64,000 nt of DNA, from positions 310,001-374,000 of the forward strand of contig NZ_JAETXX010000001.1 in NCBI RefSeq assembly GCF_021764745.1, written 5' to 3'. Positions 47,490 through 59,578 of the stretch are shown here, piece by piece. Within the stretch, counting starts at the first letter, position 1; every line of letters starts with the position of its first letter. Made by a program: the position numbers and the translations under genes. The stretch is from Joostella atrarenae. GTDB lineage: Bacteria > Bacteroidota > Bacteroidia > Flavobacteriales > Flavobacteriaceae. The notes under the pieces are model-generated. The model was not told the DNA's origin, searched no databases, and worked only from the letters and a program-made list of their open reading frames with translations.

Positions 47490-48242
47490 ATGAAAACAAT
47501 CATAAAATACAACAATAAAACATACGAAGTTGACTTCTCTAAACCTTTAGATATTTCTATTCCTTTAAAGGGAGATGTTTCGAACCCAAATGCATGGTAT
47601 ATTCCTGCCCCAAAAATAACGCCAGTTAAAGACGGAGATTTTACTGGGAGCATTAAAGCAGGTGCCTCTACCAATTTTAATAACATATTTTTTAACCCTC
47701 ACGCACACGGTACGCATACAGAATGCGTTGGCCATATTACCAGAGAGCTCTATAATATAAATGATGTTTTAAAACAGTTCTTCTTTATAGCTGAATTGAT
47801 AACTATTTCTCCAGAACAAAGGGGAAATGACATGGTAATCACAAAAAAACACCTAGAGTCTAAACTGAAAGATACTACAACGGAGGCTTTAATTATTAGG
47901 ACTCTACCCAATACCAACACCAAACTTACTAAACAATATTCGCATACAAACCCGCCTTATCTTTTAGAAGAAACCGCTATCTTTATAAGAGAATCTGGAA
48001 TTAATCACCTTTTAATAGATTTACCTTCTGTAGACAAAGAAAAAGACGACGGAGAATTATTAGCTCATAAAAGTTTTTGGGATTATAATAATAACATTAG
48101 ATTGGATGCTACAATTACAGAGTTTATTTTTGTACCGAATTCAATTTCAGATGGTAGCTATATTTTAAACCTACAGATAGCTCCTTTTGTAAACGATGCT
48201 TCCCCTAGCAAACCTATTTTATATAAAATAGCGAATTCATGA
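47490..48242 (+). CDS. Cyclase family protein (kynurenine formamidase-like)
   Basis: The 250-residue product matches the cyclase/KynB fold: LDISIPLKGD near the start and the metal-binding NPHAHGTHTECVGHI (HxGTHxE/D-type motif, about residues 70-85), then LLIDLPSVDKEKDDGELLAHKSFW. Relatives hydrolyse N-formylkynurenine or other amides; the true substrate here is not known. It is the second gene of the hemW group, and its TGA overlaps the ATG of the next gene (ATGA). Confidence 0.85.
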   Translation: MKTIIKYNNKTYEVDFSKPLDISIPLKGDVSNPNAWYIPAPKITPVKDGDFTGSIKAGASTNFNNIFFNPHAHGTHTECVGHITRELYNINDVLKQFFFIAELITISPEQRGNDMVITKKHLESKLKDTTTEALIIRTLPNTNTKLTKQYSHTNPPYLLEETAIFIRESGINHLLIDLPSVDKEKDDGELLAHKSFWDYNNNIRLDATITEFIFVPNSISDGSYILNLQIAPFVNDASPSKPILYKIANS

Positions 48243-48586
48243 AAAGTAGTTTAAGAATAGAAGAGTTTTGCATGCTCCTACTAGGAACTTTTCTTTTTAG
48301 CAAGCTATCCATAGATTGGTGGTGGTTTTTAATCTTATTTCTCACTCCAGATATTGGAATGCTAGGTTACTTAAAAGATTCTAAATTAGGCGCCATAACA
48401 TACAACCTATTGCACCATAAAGGAATTGCAATAATTCTATATCTTACAGGGATTATTTTAAAAAATGAAATCCTTCAATTTATCGGGTTATTAATTTTCT
48501 CTCATGCTTCTTTTGATAGAATGCTGGGCTATGGACTAAAATTTAAAGACAATTTTAACAACACACATTTAGGAAAATATGAGTGA
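48239..48586 (+). CDS. DUF4260 family membrane protein
   Basis: The 115-residue product is hydrophobic with about four membrane helices (FCMLLLGTFLFSKL, WWWFLILFLTPDIGMLGYL, IAIILYLTGIIL, FIGLLIFSHASFDRMLGYGLKF). The PDIGMLGYL, HHKG and SHASFDRMLGYGLKF segments are what I recall of DUF4260. Function is unknown. It overlaps both neighbours (4 and 8 bases), so it is translated in a tightly linked operon. Confidence 0.8.
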   Translation: MKSSLRIEEFCMLLLGTFLFSKLSIDWWWFLILFLTPDIGMLGYLKDSKLGAITYNLLHHKGIAIILYLTGIILKNEILQFIGLLIFSHASFDRMLGYGLKFKDNFNNTHLGKYE

Positions 48587-49217
48587 TATTATCCAAATAT
48601 TATTAGGACTGCTATTAGGGATTCTTGGTACTTATTGGCTGGTTTCAATATTATGGAAACGTAAATCTTCAGAAAGTACAGAAAAGCAATCTGTAATACT
48701 TTTAGAGAAAATTAGAAACGTATACAAACTAGTAACAGTAGAAGGGGAGTTTGCGGAAATTTATCAATATGAGAATGTCCGCGAACATTTTATGAAACTT
48801 ATCAGCAGCAAGAAAAAAGCATTGCTAGTAATAAATGCGAAGGTAAATATTGGCTTCGATCTAAAGAAAATAGAAATGCATGCCGACCCGAGTTCAAAAA
48901 AAATAATTCTTACTGCATTTCCACAACCTGAAGTACTAAGTATAGAACCAGATGTAAAATATTATGATATAAAAGAAGGCCTTTTTAATTGGTTTAAAAC
49001 TGAAGATCTTTCTACTTTAAACAGTGAGGCCAAAGAGCATATTTTGAAAAAAATCCCTGAAAGCGGATTGATAGAAACCGCAAAAAAAGAAGCGCTAGAT
49101 GCAGTTCTTATGATTGAGAATATGGTTCAAGCCATTGGTTGGAAATTAGACTATAAAGCGCTAGAAACCGATTTCATTCCTGAAAAGATTAAAGAAAAAA
49201 CTACTCTCAAAAAGTAA
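48579..49217 (+). CDS. DUF4230 family protein, membrane-anchored
   Basis: The 212-residue product has one N-terminal membrane helix (IIQILLGLLLGILGTYWLVSIL) and then a soluble domain with VYKLVTVEGEFAEIYQYEN, ALLVINAKVNIGFDLKKIEM and ILTAFPQPEVLSIEPDVKYYD, the pattern of DUF4230. Function is unknown. It is the last of the hemW-cyclase-DUF4260-DUF4230 group, overlapping the previous gene by 8 bases. The soluble part should lie outside the cytoplasmic membrane if the helix is a signal anchor. Confidence 0.85.
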   Translation: MSDIIQILLGLLLGILGTYWLVSILWKRKSSESTEKQSVILLEKIRNVYKLVTVEGEFAEIYQYENVREHFMKLISSKKKALLVINAKVNIGFDLKKIEMHADPSSKKIILTAFPQPEVLSIEPDVKYYDIKEGLFNWFKTEDLSTLNSEAKEHILKKIPESGLIETAKKEALDAVLMIENMVQAIGWKLDYKALETDFIPEKIKEKTTLKK

Positions 49218-49307
49218 CAACACATCCATAACATATAAATATCCGCTTATCATTGCGCCTATATAAGGATTCCAGCAACAAAGAGTTCCTCATATAAATC
49301 TATTATT

Positions 49308-49315
49308 CTATCTTT
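49308..49315 (+). promoter_or_regulatory. -7 box of tyrS promoter
   Basis: TATCTTTG is an exact TAnnTTTG box, 24 bases before the tyrS ATG. No clear -33 TTG. Confidence 0.6.
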
Positions 49316-49339
49316 GCAGCTGTCTAAAAAACAATAGAA

Positions 49340-50653
49340 ATGACTACAAATTTAGTAGAAGAACTACGTTGGAGAGGAATGGTACATGATATGATGCCAG
49401 GAACTGAGGAGCAATTAAGTAAAGAAATGACGCCAACATATATAGGTTTCGACCCTACGTCGGATTCCCTACATATTGGTAGCTTGGTGCCTATAATTAT
49501 TCTTGTTCATCTATATAAATCTGGTCATAAACCTATTGCATTAATTGGAGGTGCTACAGGAATGATTGGAGATCCTTCTGGAAAATCTGACGAACGTAAC
49601 TTACTAGACGAAGCTACGCTGGCAAAAAATGTTGCAGGAATTAAAGGTGTGCTATCAAAATACCTTGATTTTAATGCTACTACTGAAAATGCTCCAATTC
49701 TTGTTAATAATTACGATTGGATGAAAGATTTTTCTTTTATCGAATTCGCGAGAGACGTAGGAAAAAGAATTACTGTTAATTACATGATGTCTAAAGATTC
49801 TGTAAAAAAACGTCTTAGTGCCGATTCTGGTGTTGGAATGTCTTTTACTGAATTTACATACCAGTTAATTCAAGGATACGATTTTTACCATTTACATAAA
49901 GAGTACGGTTGTATGCTACAAATGGGTGGTAGCGACCAATGGGGAAATATCACCACAGGAACAGAATTAGTGAGACGTATGAATGTTGACGCTGACGGAG
50001 ACGAGCCTGCAAAAGCTTTCGCTCTTACATGCCCGCTTATTACTAAAGCTGATGGTTCTAAATTTGGTAAATCTGAAGGAGGAAATGTATGGCTAGATGC
50101 CGATAAAACATCTCCATATAAATTCTACCAATTTTGGTTGAATACTTCTGATGAAGATGCTGAAAAATATATTAAGATTTTTACATTTTTAGATAAAGCT
50201 ACAATTGATGCACTTATTACAGAGCACAAAGAAGCTCCACATATGCGTTTATTACAAAAACGCTTAGCACAAGAAGTAACAACTTTTGTTCACTCTCATG
50301 AAGAATATGAAAATGCTGTTAAAGCATCTAATATTTTATTTGGAGGAACAACAGACGACTTAAGATCGCTTAATGAAAAGACATTTTTAGATATTTTTGA
50401 AGGTGTTCCTCAAGCGGATATTGAACGTCAAGAAATTGAAAACGGATTAGATGTTATTGCTGCTTTAGCTGTAAATACAGGTTTCTTAAAATCTAACGGA
50501 GAAGCTAGAAGAGCGCTAAAAGAAAACTCTATTTCTGTAAATAAAGAAAAAGTAAAAGAAGACTATATAATTAAAAGTTCTGACCTTATTAACGATAAGT
50601 TTGTATTACTACAACGTGGTAAGAAAAACTATTTTGTAATTAAAGTGAAGTAA
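49340..50653 (+). CDS. tyrS: Tyrosine--tRNA ligase
   Basis: TyrS charges tRNA-Tyr with tyrosine. The 437-residue product has the class I HIGH motif as HIGS (residues 45-48), [12 protein letters not shown] and [12 protein letters not shown] in the tyrosine pocket, the KMSKS-equivalent KFGKS (241-245), and a C-terminal S4 RNA-binding domain ([19 protein letters not shown]). This is the KFGKS type of bacterial TyrS. It is monocistronic with its own promoter and a very strong terminator. Confidence 0.97.
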   Translation: MTTNLVEELRWRGMVHDMMPGTEEQLSKEMTPTYIGFDPTSDSLHIGSLVPIIILVHLYKSGHKPIALIGGATGMIGDPSGKSDERNLLDEATLAKNVAGIKGVLSKYLDFNATTENAPILVNNYDWMKDFSFIEFARDVGKRITVNYMMSKDSVKKRLSADSGVGMSFTEFTYQLIQGYDFYHLHKEYGCMLQMGGSDQWGNITTGTELVRRMNVDADGDEPAKAFALTCPLITKADGSKFGKSEGGNVWLDADKTSPYKFYQFWLNTSDEDAEKYIKIFTFLDKATIDALITEHKEAPHMRLLQKRLAQEVTTFVHSHEEYENAVKASNILFGGTTDDLRSLNEKTFLDIFEGVPQADIERQEIENGLDVIAALAVNTGFLKSNGEARRALKENSISVNKEKVKEDYIIKSSDLINDKFVLLQRGKKNYFVIKVK

Positions 50654-50669
50654 GAATATACCTCTTTTT

Positions 50670-50713
50670 AAAAAATACCCCAAGAGTTTTAAAACTCTTG
50701 GGGTATTTTTTTT
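50670..50713. terminator. Intrinsic terminator after tyrS
   Basis: A perfect 42-bp palindrome (21-base arms, 50670-50711; core TACCCCAAGAG with CTCTTGGGGTA) flanked by A- and T-runs, 17 bases after the tyrS stop. Confidence 0.93.
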
Positions 50714-50808
50714 GAATTCCATTCTATCAGATAAATTATAGAAACCATAAAATCACATCAATTAACTTCATAACAGGCAATTACACACAATTACATTCCG
50801 TAAAATAA

Positions 50809-50841
50809 TTGCTCATTCAAAAGAATTAAAAACTACATTTG
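50809..50841 (+). promoter_or_regulatory. Promoter of the 2OG-Fe(II) oxygenase gene
   Basis: TTG (50809-50811), 22 bases, then TACATTTG (50834-50841), both matching the Bacteroidota consensus. The box ends 21 bases before the ATG. Confidence 0.7.
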
Positions 50842-50862
50842 CCAGCTTTTTAAATTTAGTGA

Positions 50863-51507
50863 ATGAAGGAATTGTTTGATCAATTGGATTTCGTTGAAAA
50901 TCCGTTGTATGAGAATATTATTACAGATCTTATAGAACAACAATATAGTATTATTGATGATTTCTTTTCTCCAGAAGAAGTAACCTTACTTAGAGACTCT
51001 CTACTTGAAAAATACGAAGAAGACAACTTTAAAAAAGCTGCTATAGGTAATAAGTTTGAGGAAAAAATTATAAATGCCATTCGTGGAGATTTTGTTTTAT
51101 GGATCGACGAAAAGAAAAATGACCCGAGCGAACAGCTATTCTTCTCGAAAATAAATAACCTTGTTAGCTATTTAAATGAAACATGCTTTTTAGGAATTCT
51201 CCACAAAGAGTTCCACTACGCAGTGTACCCAAAAGGCACTTTTTACAAACGTCATTTGGATACTTTTCAGAATGACAACCGTCGTAAGCTCTCATTTGTT
51301 TGCTATCTAAATGATGATTTATGGAAGAATGATAATGGTGGAGAGTTAACTATTTACAAAACGGAAAACAATCAAGAAATCACAAAAAACATCTATCCTT
51401 TACCTGGCCGAGTTGTTATTTTTGAGAGTCAGGTTTTAGAACACGAGGTAAAACCTGTTCTTGCAGCAGAACGTTACAGCATTACTGGATGGTTAAAAAC
51501 AAGGTAG
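50863..51507 (+). CDS. 2-oxoglutarate-Fe(II)-dependent oxygenase (prolyl-4-hydroxylase-like)
   Basis: The 214-residue product has the jelly-roll oxygenase motif: YPKGTFYKRHLDTFQND (His and Asp of the HxD iron site), RKLSFVCYLNDDLWKNDNGGELTIY, and FESQVLEHEVKPV (third iron-binding His) followed by RYSITGWLKTR, where the Arg would hold 2-oxoglutarate. Such proteins hydroxylate amino-acid side chains or small molecules; the target here is unknown. Monocistronic. Confidence 0.88.
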   Translation: MKELFDQLDFVENPLYENIITDLIEQQYSIIDDFFSPEEVTLLRDSLLEKYEEDNFKKAAIGNKFEEKIINAIRGDFVLWIDEKKNDPSEQLFFSKINNLVSYLNETCFLGILHKEFHYAVYPKGTFYKRHLDTFQNDNRRKLSFVCYLNDDLWKNDNGGELTIYKTENNQEITKNIYPLPGRVVIFESQVLEHEVKPVLAAERYSITGWLKTR

Positions 51508-51529
51508 TCTCTAAAAAATATTTTAAAAA

Positions 51530-53263
51530 TTAAACACCCTTACTTTTTAAGTAACGATTTACATTACGCTCCAAAATTGGGAGCGTAACTGTACCTTGCG
51601 CTAAAATAACTTCATGAAACTCCCTAATATCAAAATCTGCTCCCAATGCTTTCTCAGCCTTTTCCCTTAATTCTCGAATCTTAAGCTCTCCTATTTTATA
51701 AGAAATCGCCTGACCTGGCCAGCCTATATATCGGTCTGTTTCTGTGTTAATTTCATGTTCAGAAAGTGCAGTATTAGACCTCATATAATCCAATACTTCA
51801 TCTCTTGTCCAGCCTTTAGCATGAATTCCAGTATCTACAACCAATCGGCAAGCACGCCACATTTCGTATGTAAGTTTCCCAAACTCCTCGTACGGAGTAG
51901 TATAAATTCCCATTTCGTCTGCTAGAGATTCTGTATAAAGCGCCCACCCTTCTCCATAAGCTGATAAATATAAGTTTCGTCTAAATTGTGGGATGCTATC
52001 TCCTAATTCATTATTTAAGGATCCTTGTAAATGATGTCCTGGTACTGCCTCATGAGCAGTTAAAGCTGGTAGATTATACAACGGCCGACTCTCCAAATTA
52101 TAAGTATTTACAAGATAATAACCTGGTGTGGTTTTATTTAAACTTCCTGCGTAGCGTCCAGCAGTGTACTTTGGCGCCATAGCATCTGGAACTTTAATAA
52201 CACCATATGGTTTTCTTGGTAGCGTATTAAAATATTTAGGAAGCTCCGCATCAATCCGTTTTGCAATATCTCTAGCTACCATTAATAATTCACGTCCTGA
52301 AGTGGCATAAAACTGCTTATCTGTTCTTAAAAACTCCAGAAAATCTTGAAAACTCCCTTCAAAACCTACTTTTTCAATTATTTTTTTCATTTCGCTCTTA
52401 ATTCGAGCTACTTCTTTTAAGCCTATTTCATGAATCTCATCAGCAGTATATTCTGTGGAGGTTGTGTAATAGTTAATTCTATTTTGATAAAATTCTTTCC
52501 CATTAGGCGTTTCCGAAACACCTATTTTAGCTCTTGTATTTGGAAGGTATTCGCTTTCTACAAATACTTTAATTTTTTTAAAGGCAGGAACAACACTTTC
52601 TCTTATCGCTTTTTTAGCAGCCAATAAAACAGAATCCTTTTGAGCATCTGTTAGGATTCCTGGAAGCTTTTCAAAAGGACTATAAAAAGGACTCAATATT
52701 GGATCTTCAACAATATGATCGTTATAAGAAGATTCATATCCTTTAAAAATGACCTTTGGCTGCGCCATCCCTTTGTCAATTCCTTCTCTAATTAAAACAA
52801 TCTTCTGATCTACAAAATGTGGGATATCATTTAAAATAGCTAAATAATTCTTTGCATCTTCGTAATTTAATATCGGTTTTATACGATAATTTAAGTCTAA
52901 ATGAAATCCTTGGTCTGCTTGAATAGGATTTAGATACATTTCAAAAGTGACTTTATCAATTCTATTCTGGAGAGAAAACCGCAGTAATTCCCATGAGATT
53001 TGTTCCGTTTCTGATAAACTCTCTAAAGGTATTTGCTTTAACTTATCTAATTGTTCACTGGCAAACTCTGCATCTTTTTTAAATAATTCCTTTTCATACC
53101 TTCCTAAAGGATGATCCTTTCTGTCGTATAATTTAAAATCTTCTACCGTTTGAATAACACTTGCTAGTGCTTCAGAATTATCAGTTGTATTTTCTGTTTT
53201 ACATGAAAATTGGAATGCTGTAGAAGTGAGTATAAACAATAAAGAGTATTTCTTAAAAATCAT
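51530..53263 (-). CDS. DUF885 family lipoprotein (putative metallopeptidase)
   Basis: The 577-residue product has a lipoprotein signal (SLLFILTSTAFQFSC, Cys near residue 21) and the DUF885 signature: ALTAHEAVPGHHLQGSLN (HExxxGHH), YGEGWALYTESLADEMG and a C-terminal GQAISYKIGELKIRELRE. These features resemble zinc carboxypeptidases related to the M32/M3 clan, so peptide cleavage is a reasonable guess, but no substrate is known. It should face the periplasm. Not in an operon with its neighbours. Confidence 0.88.
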   Translation of the reverse strand: MIFKKYSLLFILTSTAFQFSCKTENTTDNSEALASVIQTVEDFKLYDRKDHPLGRYEKELFKKDAEFASEQLDKLKQIPLESLSETEQISWELLRFSLQNRIDKVTFEMYLNPIQADQGFHLDLNYRIKPILNYEDAKNYLAILNDIPHFVDQKIVLIREGIDKGMAQPKVIFKGYESSYNDHIVEDPILSPFYSPFEKLPGILTDAQKDSVLLAAKKAIRESVVPAFKKIKVFVESEYLPNTRAKIGVSETPNGKEFYQNRINYYTTSTEYTADEIHEIGLKEVARIKSEMKKIIEKVGFEGSFQDFLEFLRTDKQFYATSGRELLMVARDIAKRIDAELPKYFNTLPRKPYGVIKVPDAMAPKYTAGRYAGSLNKTTPGYYLVNTYNLESRPLYNLPALTAHEAVPGHHLQGSLNNELGDSIPQFRRNLYLSAYGEGWALYTESLADEMGIYTTPYEEFGKLTYEMWRACRLVVDTGIHAKGWTRDEVLDYMRSNTALSEHEINTETDRYIGWPGQAISYKIGELKIRELREKAEKALGADFDIREFHEVILAQGTVTLPILERNVNRYLKSKGV

Positions 53264-53342
53264 ATCAGAATAGGTTTATTATCGCTTTTCCTATGAAGGA
53301 ATCTTGAAAAGTTCCCAAGTTAGTATTTTTAAGGTAAACATC

Positions 53343-53705
53343 TTACACTATCGAATCTCGAACTTTTTTTGGCAATCCTTTTACGACCAGCTCATAAGAA
53401 TGATCTATTAATTTCATTAAAAAGGAAGGAGTCATTTCTGTTGCATCATAAGTAACAGTATTCCAATGCACTTTATTCATATGAAAACCTGGCTTTATAT
53501 TTTCATACTCATCTCGTAACTCCAAAGCCCATTCAGGATCACACTTTAAATTTATCCCGTTAGCTCCCGACTCCCAACTACTGATATCGCAAAGTGCAAA
53601 CATTTTCCCCGCTACTTTAAATACCAATGTATTATCATCAAAAGGAAAACCCTCTGTAACCTGCTTCTTAGAGAGACAATAATCACGTATCATTTCAACA
53701 TCCAT
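53343..53705 (-). CDS. MmcQ/YjbR family DNA-binding-like protein
   Basis: The 120-residue product matches the YjbR/CyaY-like fold: LSKKQVTEGFPFDDNTLVFKV, KMFALCDIS, NLKCDPEWALELRDEY and MNKVHWNTVTYDATEM. The family is widespread, small and of unknown cellular role; DNA binding has been suggested from the fold. It stands alone 81 bases beyond the end of the thiamine operon on the same strand. Confidence 0.9.
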   Translation of the reverse strand: MDVEMIRDYCLSKKQVTEGFPFDDNTLVFKVAGKMFALCDISSWESGANGINLKCDPEWALELRDEYENIKPGFHMNKVHWNTVTYDATEMTPSFLMKLIDHSYELVVKGLPKKVRDSIV

Positions 53706-53786
53706 AATTCTAAATTTTAAGGAACTCTTAAAGTTAATCAGAAGTATTGAACCCTAAAACAACAATAAGGGTTATTGCATCTTTTA

Positions 53787-54896
53787 TTACCAAAAATTCT
53801 CCCAATCTTTCCAAACAACATCCACACCTTTATTTCTAAGCATTCCCACAACTTCTTCAGTAGAGCGCTCATCGGAAATCTCAAATTGATCTAAAGATTG
53901 TGGATCTACTACATAACCTCCAGGATTAGTTTTAGATTCTGCGCTCATAGAAGTAATTCCAAGATGGGAAGCATTATTCCTAAAAACTTCGCTTTCTCTC
54001 GTAGAAATTGTTAATTCCAGATCTTCATCCAACAATCTGTAAGCACAAATAGTTTGCACTAAATCGCGATCTGTCATTTCTACTTTAGGGTCTAAACCTC
54101 CTGAAAAAGGTCGCAACCTAGGAAAGGAGATGGAATACTTCGTCTTCCAATATGTCTTTTTAAGGTAAGCTAAATGTAACGCTGTAAAATAACTATCGGC
54201 TCTCCAATCTTCTAAACCAAATAAAGCTCCTAATCCTATTTTATGAACTCCAGCTCTCCCCAATCTATCGGGAGTTTCTAAGCGATAGAAAAAATTAGAC
54301 TTCTTTCCCTTCGGATGGTGTTTTTTATACTCTTCTTGATGATAGGTTTCTTGATATACTAAAACTCCATACAATCCATGTTCTGACAAAAGCTTGTATT
54401 CATCTTCGTCTAAAGGCTGAACTTCTATACTGATATTAGAAAAATGCTTCCGAATTAATTGAATTGCATTTTTAAAATAAGAAACTCCAACTGTAGTATT
54501 TGCCTCTCCTGTAACCAATAAAATAGTATCAAATCCTTTACTCTTTATAAAGGCTACCTCCTTTAGAATCTCATCATCAGTAAGCGTTCGTCTGGGTATT
54601 TTATTTGTCAAGCTAAATCCACAATATGTGCATATATTTTGACACTCATTACTCAAGTACATCGGAGCAAAAAGCTGCATAGTATTTCCAAATCGCTTCT
54701 TTGTTATTTTATTACTTTCCACTGCCATTTCTTCAATATAATTGCTTGCAGCAGGAGAAATTAATGCCTTAAAATCTTCTAAATCTCTTTTTGGACTCTC
54801 AATTGCTCTTAGCACATCATTACTGCCTTTTTCCATTATGCTTTGCAGCACCTCATCCCAAGAGTATTGTAAGAATATATCTTTAAAATTAGTCAT
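53787..54896 (-). CDS. thiH: 2-iminoacetate synthase ThiH
   Basis: ThiH is a radical SAM enzyme that splits tyrosine to dehydroglycine (2-iminoacetate), a precursor of the thiazole ring. The 369-residue product has the cluster motif [18 protein letters not shown] (CX3CX2C), [16 protein letters not shown] and [25 protein letters not shown]. It overlaps the thiG gene by 8 bases and closes the operon. Presence of ThiH, not ThiO, means the cell uses the oxygen-independent tyrosine route. Confidence 0.96.
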   Translation of the reverse strand: MTNFKDIFLQYSWDEVLQSIMEKGSNDVLRAIESPKRDLEDFKALISPAASNYIEEMAVESNKITKKRFGNTMQLFAPMYLSNECQNICTYCGFSLTNKIPRRTLTDDEILKEVAFIKSKGFDTILLVTGEANTTVGVSYFKNAIQLIRKHFSNISIEVQPLDEDEYKLLSEHGLYGVLVYQETYHQEEYKKHHPKGKKSNFFYRLETPDRLGRAGVHKIGLGALFGLEDWRADSYFTALHLAYLKKTYWKTKYSISFPRLRPFSGGLDPKVEMTDRDLVQTICAYRLLDEDLELTISTRESEVFRNNASHLGITSMSAESKTNPGGYVVDPQSLDQFEISDERSTEEVVGMLRNKGVDVVWKDWENFW

Positions 54897-55668
54897 ATAA
54901 AAAACTGGTTAACGGACTACTAGCTTCGGCCTTGGTTTTTATTGGAGCAAGATTAGCTATGTACGCTTCTCTTCCTGCCTCTACAGATTTTTTAAATGCA
55001 TTCGCCATTTGTATCGGGTTGTTAGATACGGCAATTGCAGTATTTACTAACACAGCATCTGCACCCATTTCCATCGCTGCTGCAGCATGAGATGGCGCGC
55101 CAATCCCAGCATCTACAATTACAGGAACATTACTTTGTGCTATAATAATTTCTAGAAAATCGAAAGTTTTCAACCCTTTATTCGTTCCAATTGGCGCCCC
55201 CAAAGGCATCACACATTGTACTCCTACATCTTCCAAGCGCTTGCATAAAACTGGATCTGCATGAATGTATGGCATCACAACAAAGCCTTTATTTACCAAT
55301 TCTTCAGCTGCTTTTAATGTTTCGATAGGATCTGGAAGTAAATATTTAGGGTCTGGATGGATTTCTAATTTTATCCAATTCGTTTCCAATGCTTCCCTTG
55401 CCAATTCTGCTGCGAAAACAGCTTCTTTAGCGTCTCTTACTCCAGAAGTGTTAGGTAATAAATTTACGCTCGAATGTTGTAAGCTCAACAGCATAACATC
55501 TTCGCTATCTTTTACATCTACTCGTTTCAACGCTACCGTAACCAATTCACTTTTACTGGCCAAAACAGCCTTTTCCATCATTGATGATGATGAGAATTTT
55601 CCTGTTCCCACAAAAAGTCGGGAGTTAAATTCTCTATCACCTATTTTTAAAATATCTTCTTTAACCAT
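54889..55668 (-). CDS. thiG: Thiazole synthase ThiG
   Basis: ThiG joins 1-deoxyxylulose-5-phosphate, sulfur from ThiS and dehydroglycine into the thiazole phosphate. The 259 residues fit the family, with [31 protein letters not shown] (Schiff-base Lys region), [20 protein letters not shown] and [29 protein letters not shown]. It overlaps thiE by 8 bases upstream and thiH by 8 bases downstream. Confidence 0.97.
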   Translation of the reverse strand: MVKEDILKIGDREFNSRLFVGTGKFSSSSMMEKAVLASKSELVTVALKRVDVKDSEDVMLLSLQHSSVNLLPNTSGVRDAKEAVFAAELAREALETNWIKLEIHPDPKYLLPDPIETLKAAEELVNKGFVVMPYIHADPVLCKRLEDVGVQCVMPLGAPIGTNKGLKTFDFLEIIIAQSNVPVIVDAGIGAPSHAAAAMEMGADAVLVNTAIAVSNNPIQMANAFKKSVEAGREAYIANLAPIKTKAEASSPLTSFLYD

Positions 55669-56311
55669 AATTCTTTATTTTTTTGGATTCCATTGTAGTT
55701 CTTATAAAATGGATTCGCTCTTTTATATCCTCATTTTCTGTTAGCCACCCAGACATAGCAACTCCATGTATTCCTATATCTACTAACTCTAAAACATCAT
55801 TATTGGTAATCCCTCCAATTGCAATGATTGGGGTCATTTTTTCTACTGAAGTAAGCCCTAAAAGAAGCTTTTTGTAGCCTTCAGTCCCTAGAATTGGACT
55901 CAATTTCTTTTTCGTATCGGTAAACCTATAAGGACCCAAACCAATATAATTCACTCCTTTCTGTATGAGTAATTTACAATCATCTAATGTGTTAGCCGTC
56001 CCTCCAATTATTTTATTATCTCCAAGAAGTTTCCTAGCAATAAGTGGACATTGGTCTTCCTTTCCTAAGTGCACACCATCTGCGTTCATTTCTCTGGCAA
56101 TCTCCAGATGATCATTGATTATTAATGTAGCACCAAAATCCTTACAGATCTCTTTTGCAGAAACTGCTGTTTTATAAAGCACTCCTGCTTCTTCACTTTT
56201 TAATCGCAACTGTACCCAATTTGCTCCCTCTCTACAAACCTTTTCTATATTCTGAAGATGGTCTTCTGGCGTTGCCCCTTGTGATATATAATGTAATGCC
56301 GCTATTTCCAT
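55661..56311 (-). CDS. thiE: Thiamine-phosphate synthase ThiE
   Basis: ThiE couples HMP pyrophosphate and thiazole phosphate to thiamine phosphate. The 216-residue TIM-barrel shows [33 protein letters not shown] (pyrophosphate and metal binding), [13 protein letters not shown] and [10 protein letters not shown] with GVAMSGWL, in canonical order and spacing. It is the better match of the two ThiE-like proteins in the operon. Overlaps thiD by 10 bases and thiG by 8. Confidence 0.93.
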   Translation of the reverse strand: MEIAALHYISQGATPEDHLQNIEKVCREGANWVQLRLKSEEAGVLYKTAVSAKEICKDFGATLIINDHLEIAREMNADGVHLGKEDQCPLIARKLLGDNKIIGGTANTLDDCKLLIQKGVNYIGLGPYRFTDTKKKLSPILGTEGYKKLLLGLTSVEKMTPIIAIGGITNNDVLELVDIGIHGVAMSGWLTENEDIKERIHFIRTTMESKKIKNYG

Positions 56312-57054
56312 AAATGATATCCTAATTTTGTTCTGTTAGATGCTAATAAACTCTCTGTATATCGTTTTGCTTCTTTACAAGCGTTTTCTATCGTACTCCC
56401 CTTTGCCAAAAAACTAATCAAAGCAGAAGCTAAAACACATCCACTACCATGCTTTTCATAGGTTTTTACTGCTGAAGGATAAAAGTCAATTGATCTTCCA
56501 TTCTTTAAATACAATACATCTTTTCCTTTTTCTGAAGGATGATGACCGCCCTTTAAAAAAACATTTGTCGACTCTTGAAGCTTAGCAAGAGTATCTTTAA
56601 TTGATAGGTCTTTAAACAACCGTTCTATTTCCTGATAATTTGGAGTAAGCACTGTAATCTGCTCTAAAATTTCCTCCGAAAACACACAATCATTATTATG
56701 GAAAGAGAAGCCACTACTCGCTTTTAATACAGGATCTAAAACTATTGGCATCTTAGCATCATACCTCCGAATCCGAGAAACAACTTCCAATAAAACATCC
56801 GTATTCTCTATAATTCCAATTTTCACCCCTTCTATTTTATACCGACTTAGCAACACTTTCAATTGAGAATAAATAACTGATGGACTTGCCCAATTGCAAG
56901 CCTCAAAGCTATCTTCCGTTTGGATGGTGTTGGCAGTACAAACTCCAAAACCATATACATGCATAGCTTCAGCAGTTTTTATATCCGCCAATAATCCCGC
57001 GCCTCCAGAAGGATCAAATCCTGAAACACTAATTATATAAGGACGATTCTCCAT
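56302..57054 (-). CDS. thiD: Hydroxymethylpyrimidine/phosphomethylpyrimidine kinase ThiD
   Basis: ThiD phosphorylates HMP twice to the pyrophosphate used by ThiE. The 250-residue ribokinase-fold product has SVSGFDPSGGAGLLADIKTAEAM, VKIGIIEN, LDPVLKASSG, LTPNYQEIERLF, VFLKGGHH and the catalytic KTYEKHGSGCVLASAL (GSGC anion hole). It overlaps the neighbouring genes on both sides (26 bases with the second ThiE-like gene, 10 with thiE). Confidence 0.95.
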   Translation of the reverse strand: MENRPYIISVSGFDPSGGAGLLADIKTAEAMHVYGFGVCTANTIQTEDSFEACNWASPSVIYSQLKVLLSRYKIEGVKIGIIENTDVLLEVVSRIRRYDAKMPIVLDPVLKASSGFSFHNNDCVFSEEILEQITVLTPNYQEIERLFKDLSIKDTLAKLQESTNVFLKGGHHPSEKGKDVLYLKNGRSIDFYPSAVKTYEKHGSGCVLASALISFLAKGSTIENACKEAKRYTESLLASNRTKLGYHLWK

Positions 57055-57634
57055 ATACTTTTTTATATTTCTGATTTATACTTTTAAAGCTTTCCAAAGG
57101 GTCTTTAGCATTCCAAACACTCCCTAAAACAGCAACGCCACTATACCCTAAGTTATAGGCGCTTTCTATATTTGTAGCATGTACTCCTCCAAGAGCAATT
57201 ATATTTTTTTTCAAAGAAGAAGCATCAAATCCCTTCCCTTGATAGTTTTCTTTAGAGATGGAGTTAAAAACTGGACTTAAAAAAGTATAGTCATAACCTT
57301 CTTCTATAGCTACAATAGAATGAAATCCTGTACTAACCAACTTGCCATTATTTTGATGATTTTTAATACATTTCTGCACGTTTTCATGCTCTTTTCTATA
57401 GTTTTCAGTAAAATGGATGCCTTTTAGGTTAAATTCAGAAATCAATTCATGATGTCCATGTAACATTATTTTCTGATGATAACACTCCTCAAGATTTTCT
57501 AATAATAGATTGAGTTCCTCCTTTTTAATGCTAGGCTTACGAATATGTAACCTCTCTAAACCACTATCAAAAAGCATTTTCCATATTTTCCATTCCTCTC
57601 TATTGTTCTCCTCGTTTGTAATTAAAATTAGCAT
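57029..57634 (-). CDS. ThiE/TenI-like protein
   Basis: The 201-residue product has the thiamine-phosphate-synthase barrel but is more diverged than the other copy: LERLHIRKPSIKKEEL, IMLHGHHELISEFNLKGIHFTENY, STGFHSIVAIEEGYDYTFLSPVF and IALGGVHATNIESAYNLGYSGVAVLGSVW. The usual IINDHLxIA metal segment is changed to IMLHGHHEL. It may be a thiazole tautomerase (TenI-like) or a second synthase; its place inside the thi operon supports a thiamine role either way. Overlaps thiD by 26 bases. Confidence 0.82.
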   Translation of the reverse strand: MLILITNEENNREEWKIWKMLFDSGLERLHIRKPSIKKEELNLLLENLEECYHQKIMLHGHHELISEFNLKGIHFTENYRKEHENVQKCIKNHQNNGKLVSTGFHSIVAIEEGYDYTFLSPVFNSISKENYQGKGFDASSLKKNIIALGGVHATNIESAYNLGYSGVAVLGSVWNAKDPLESFKSINQKYKKVYGESSLYN

Positions 57635-57673
57635 CGCTTTATACTTTAATTAGATAAAATGAATCAGACCAAA

Positions 57674-59566
<1,893 letters not shown>

Positions 59567-59578
59567 TTACTGTTTTTT

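Noticed and set aside
53750-53773. AACCCT/AGGGTT hairpin as terminator of the thi operon
   Set aside because: Six base pairs and no T-run on the minus strand; too weak to call.
55265-55744. A 159-codon open frame on the plus strand opposite thiG and thiE
   Set aside because: It lies fully opposite well-supported overlapping thi genes, has low-complexity Ser/Leu-rich sequence, no signal or domain, and no promoter.
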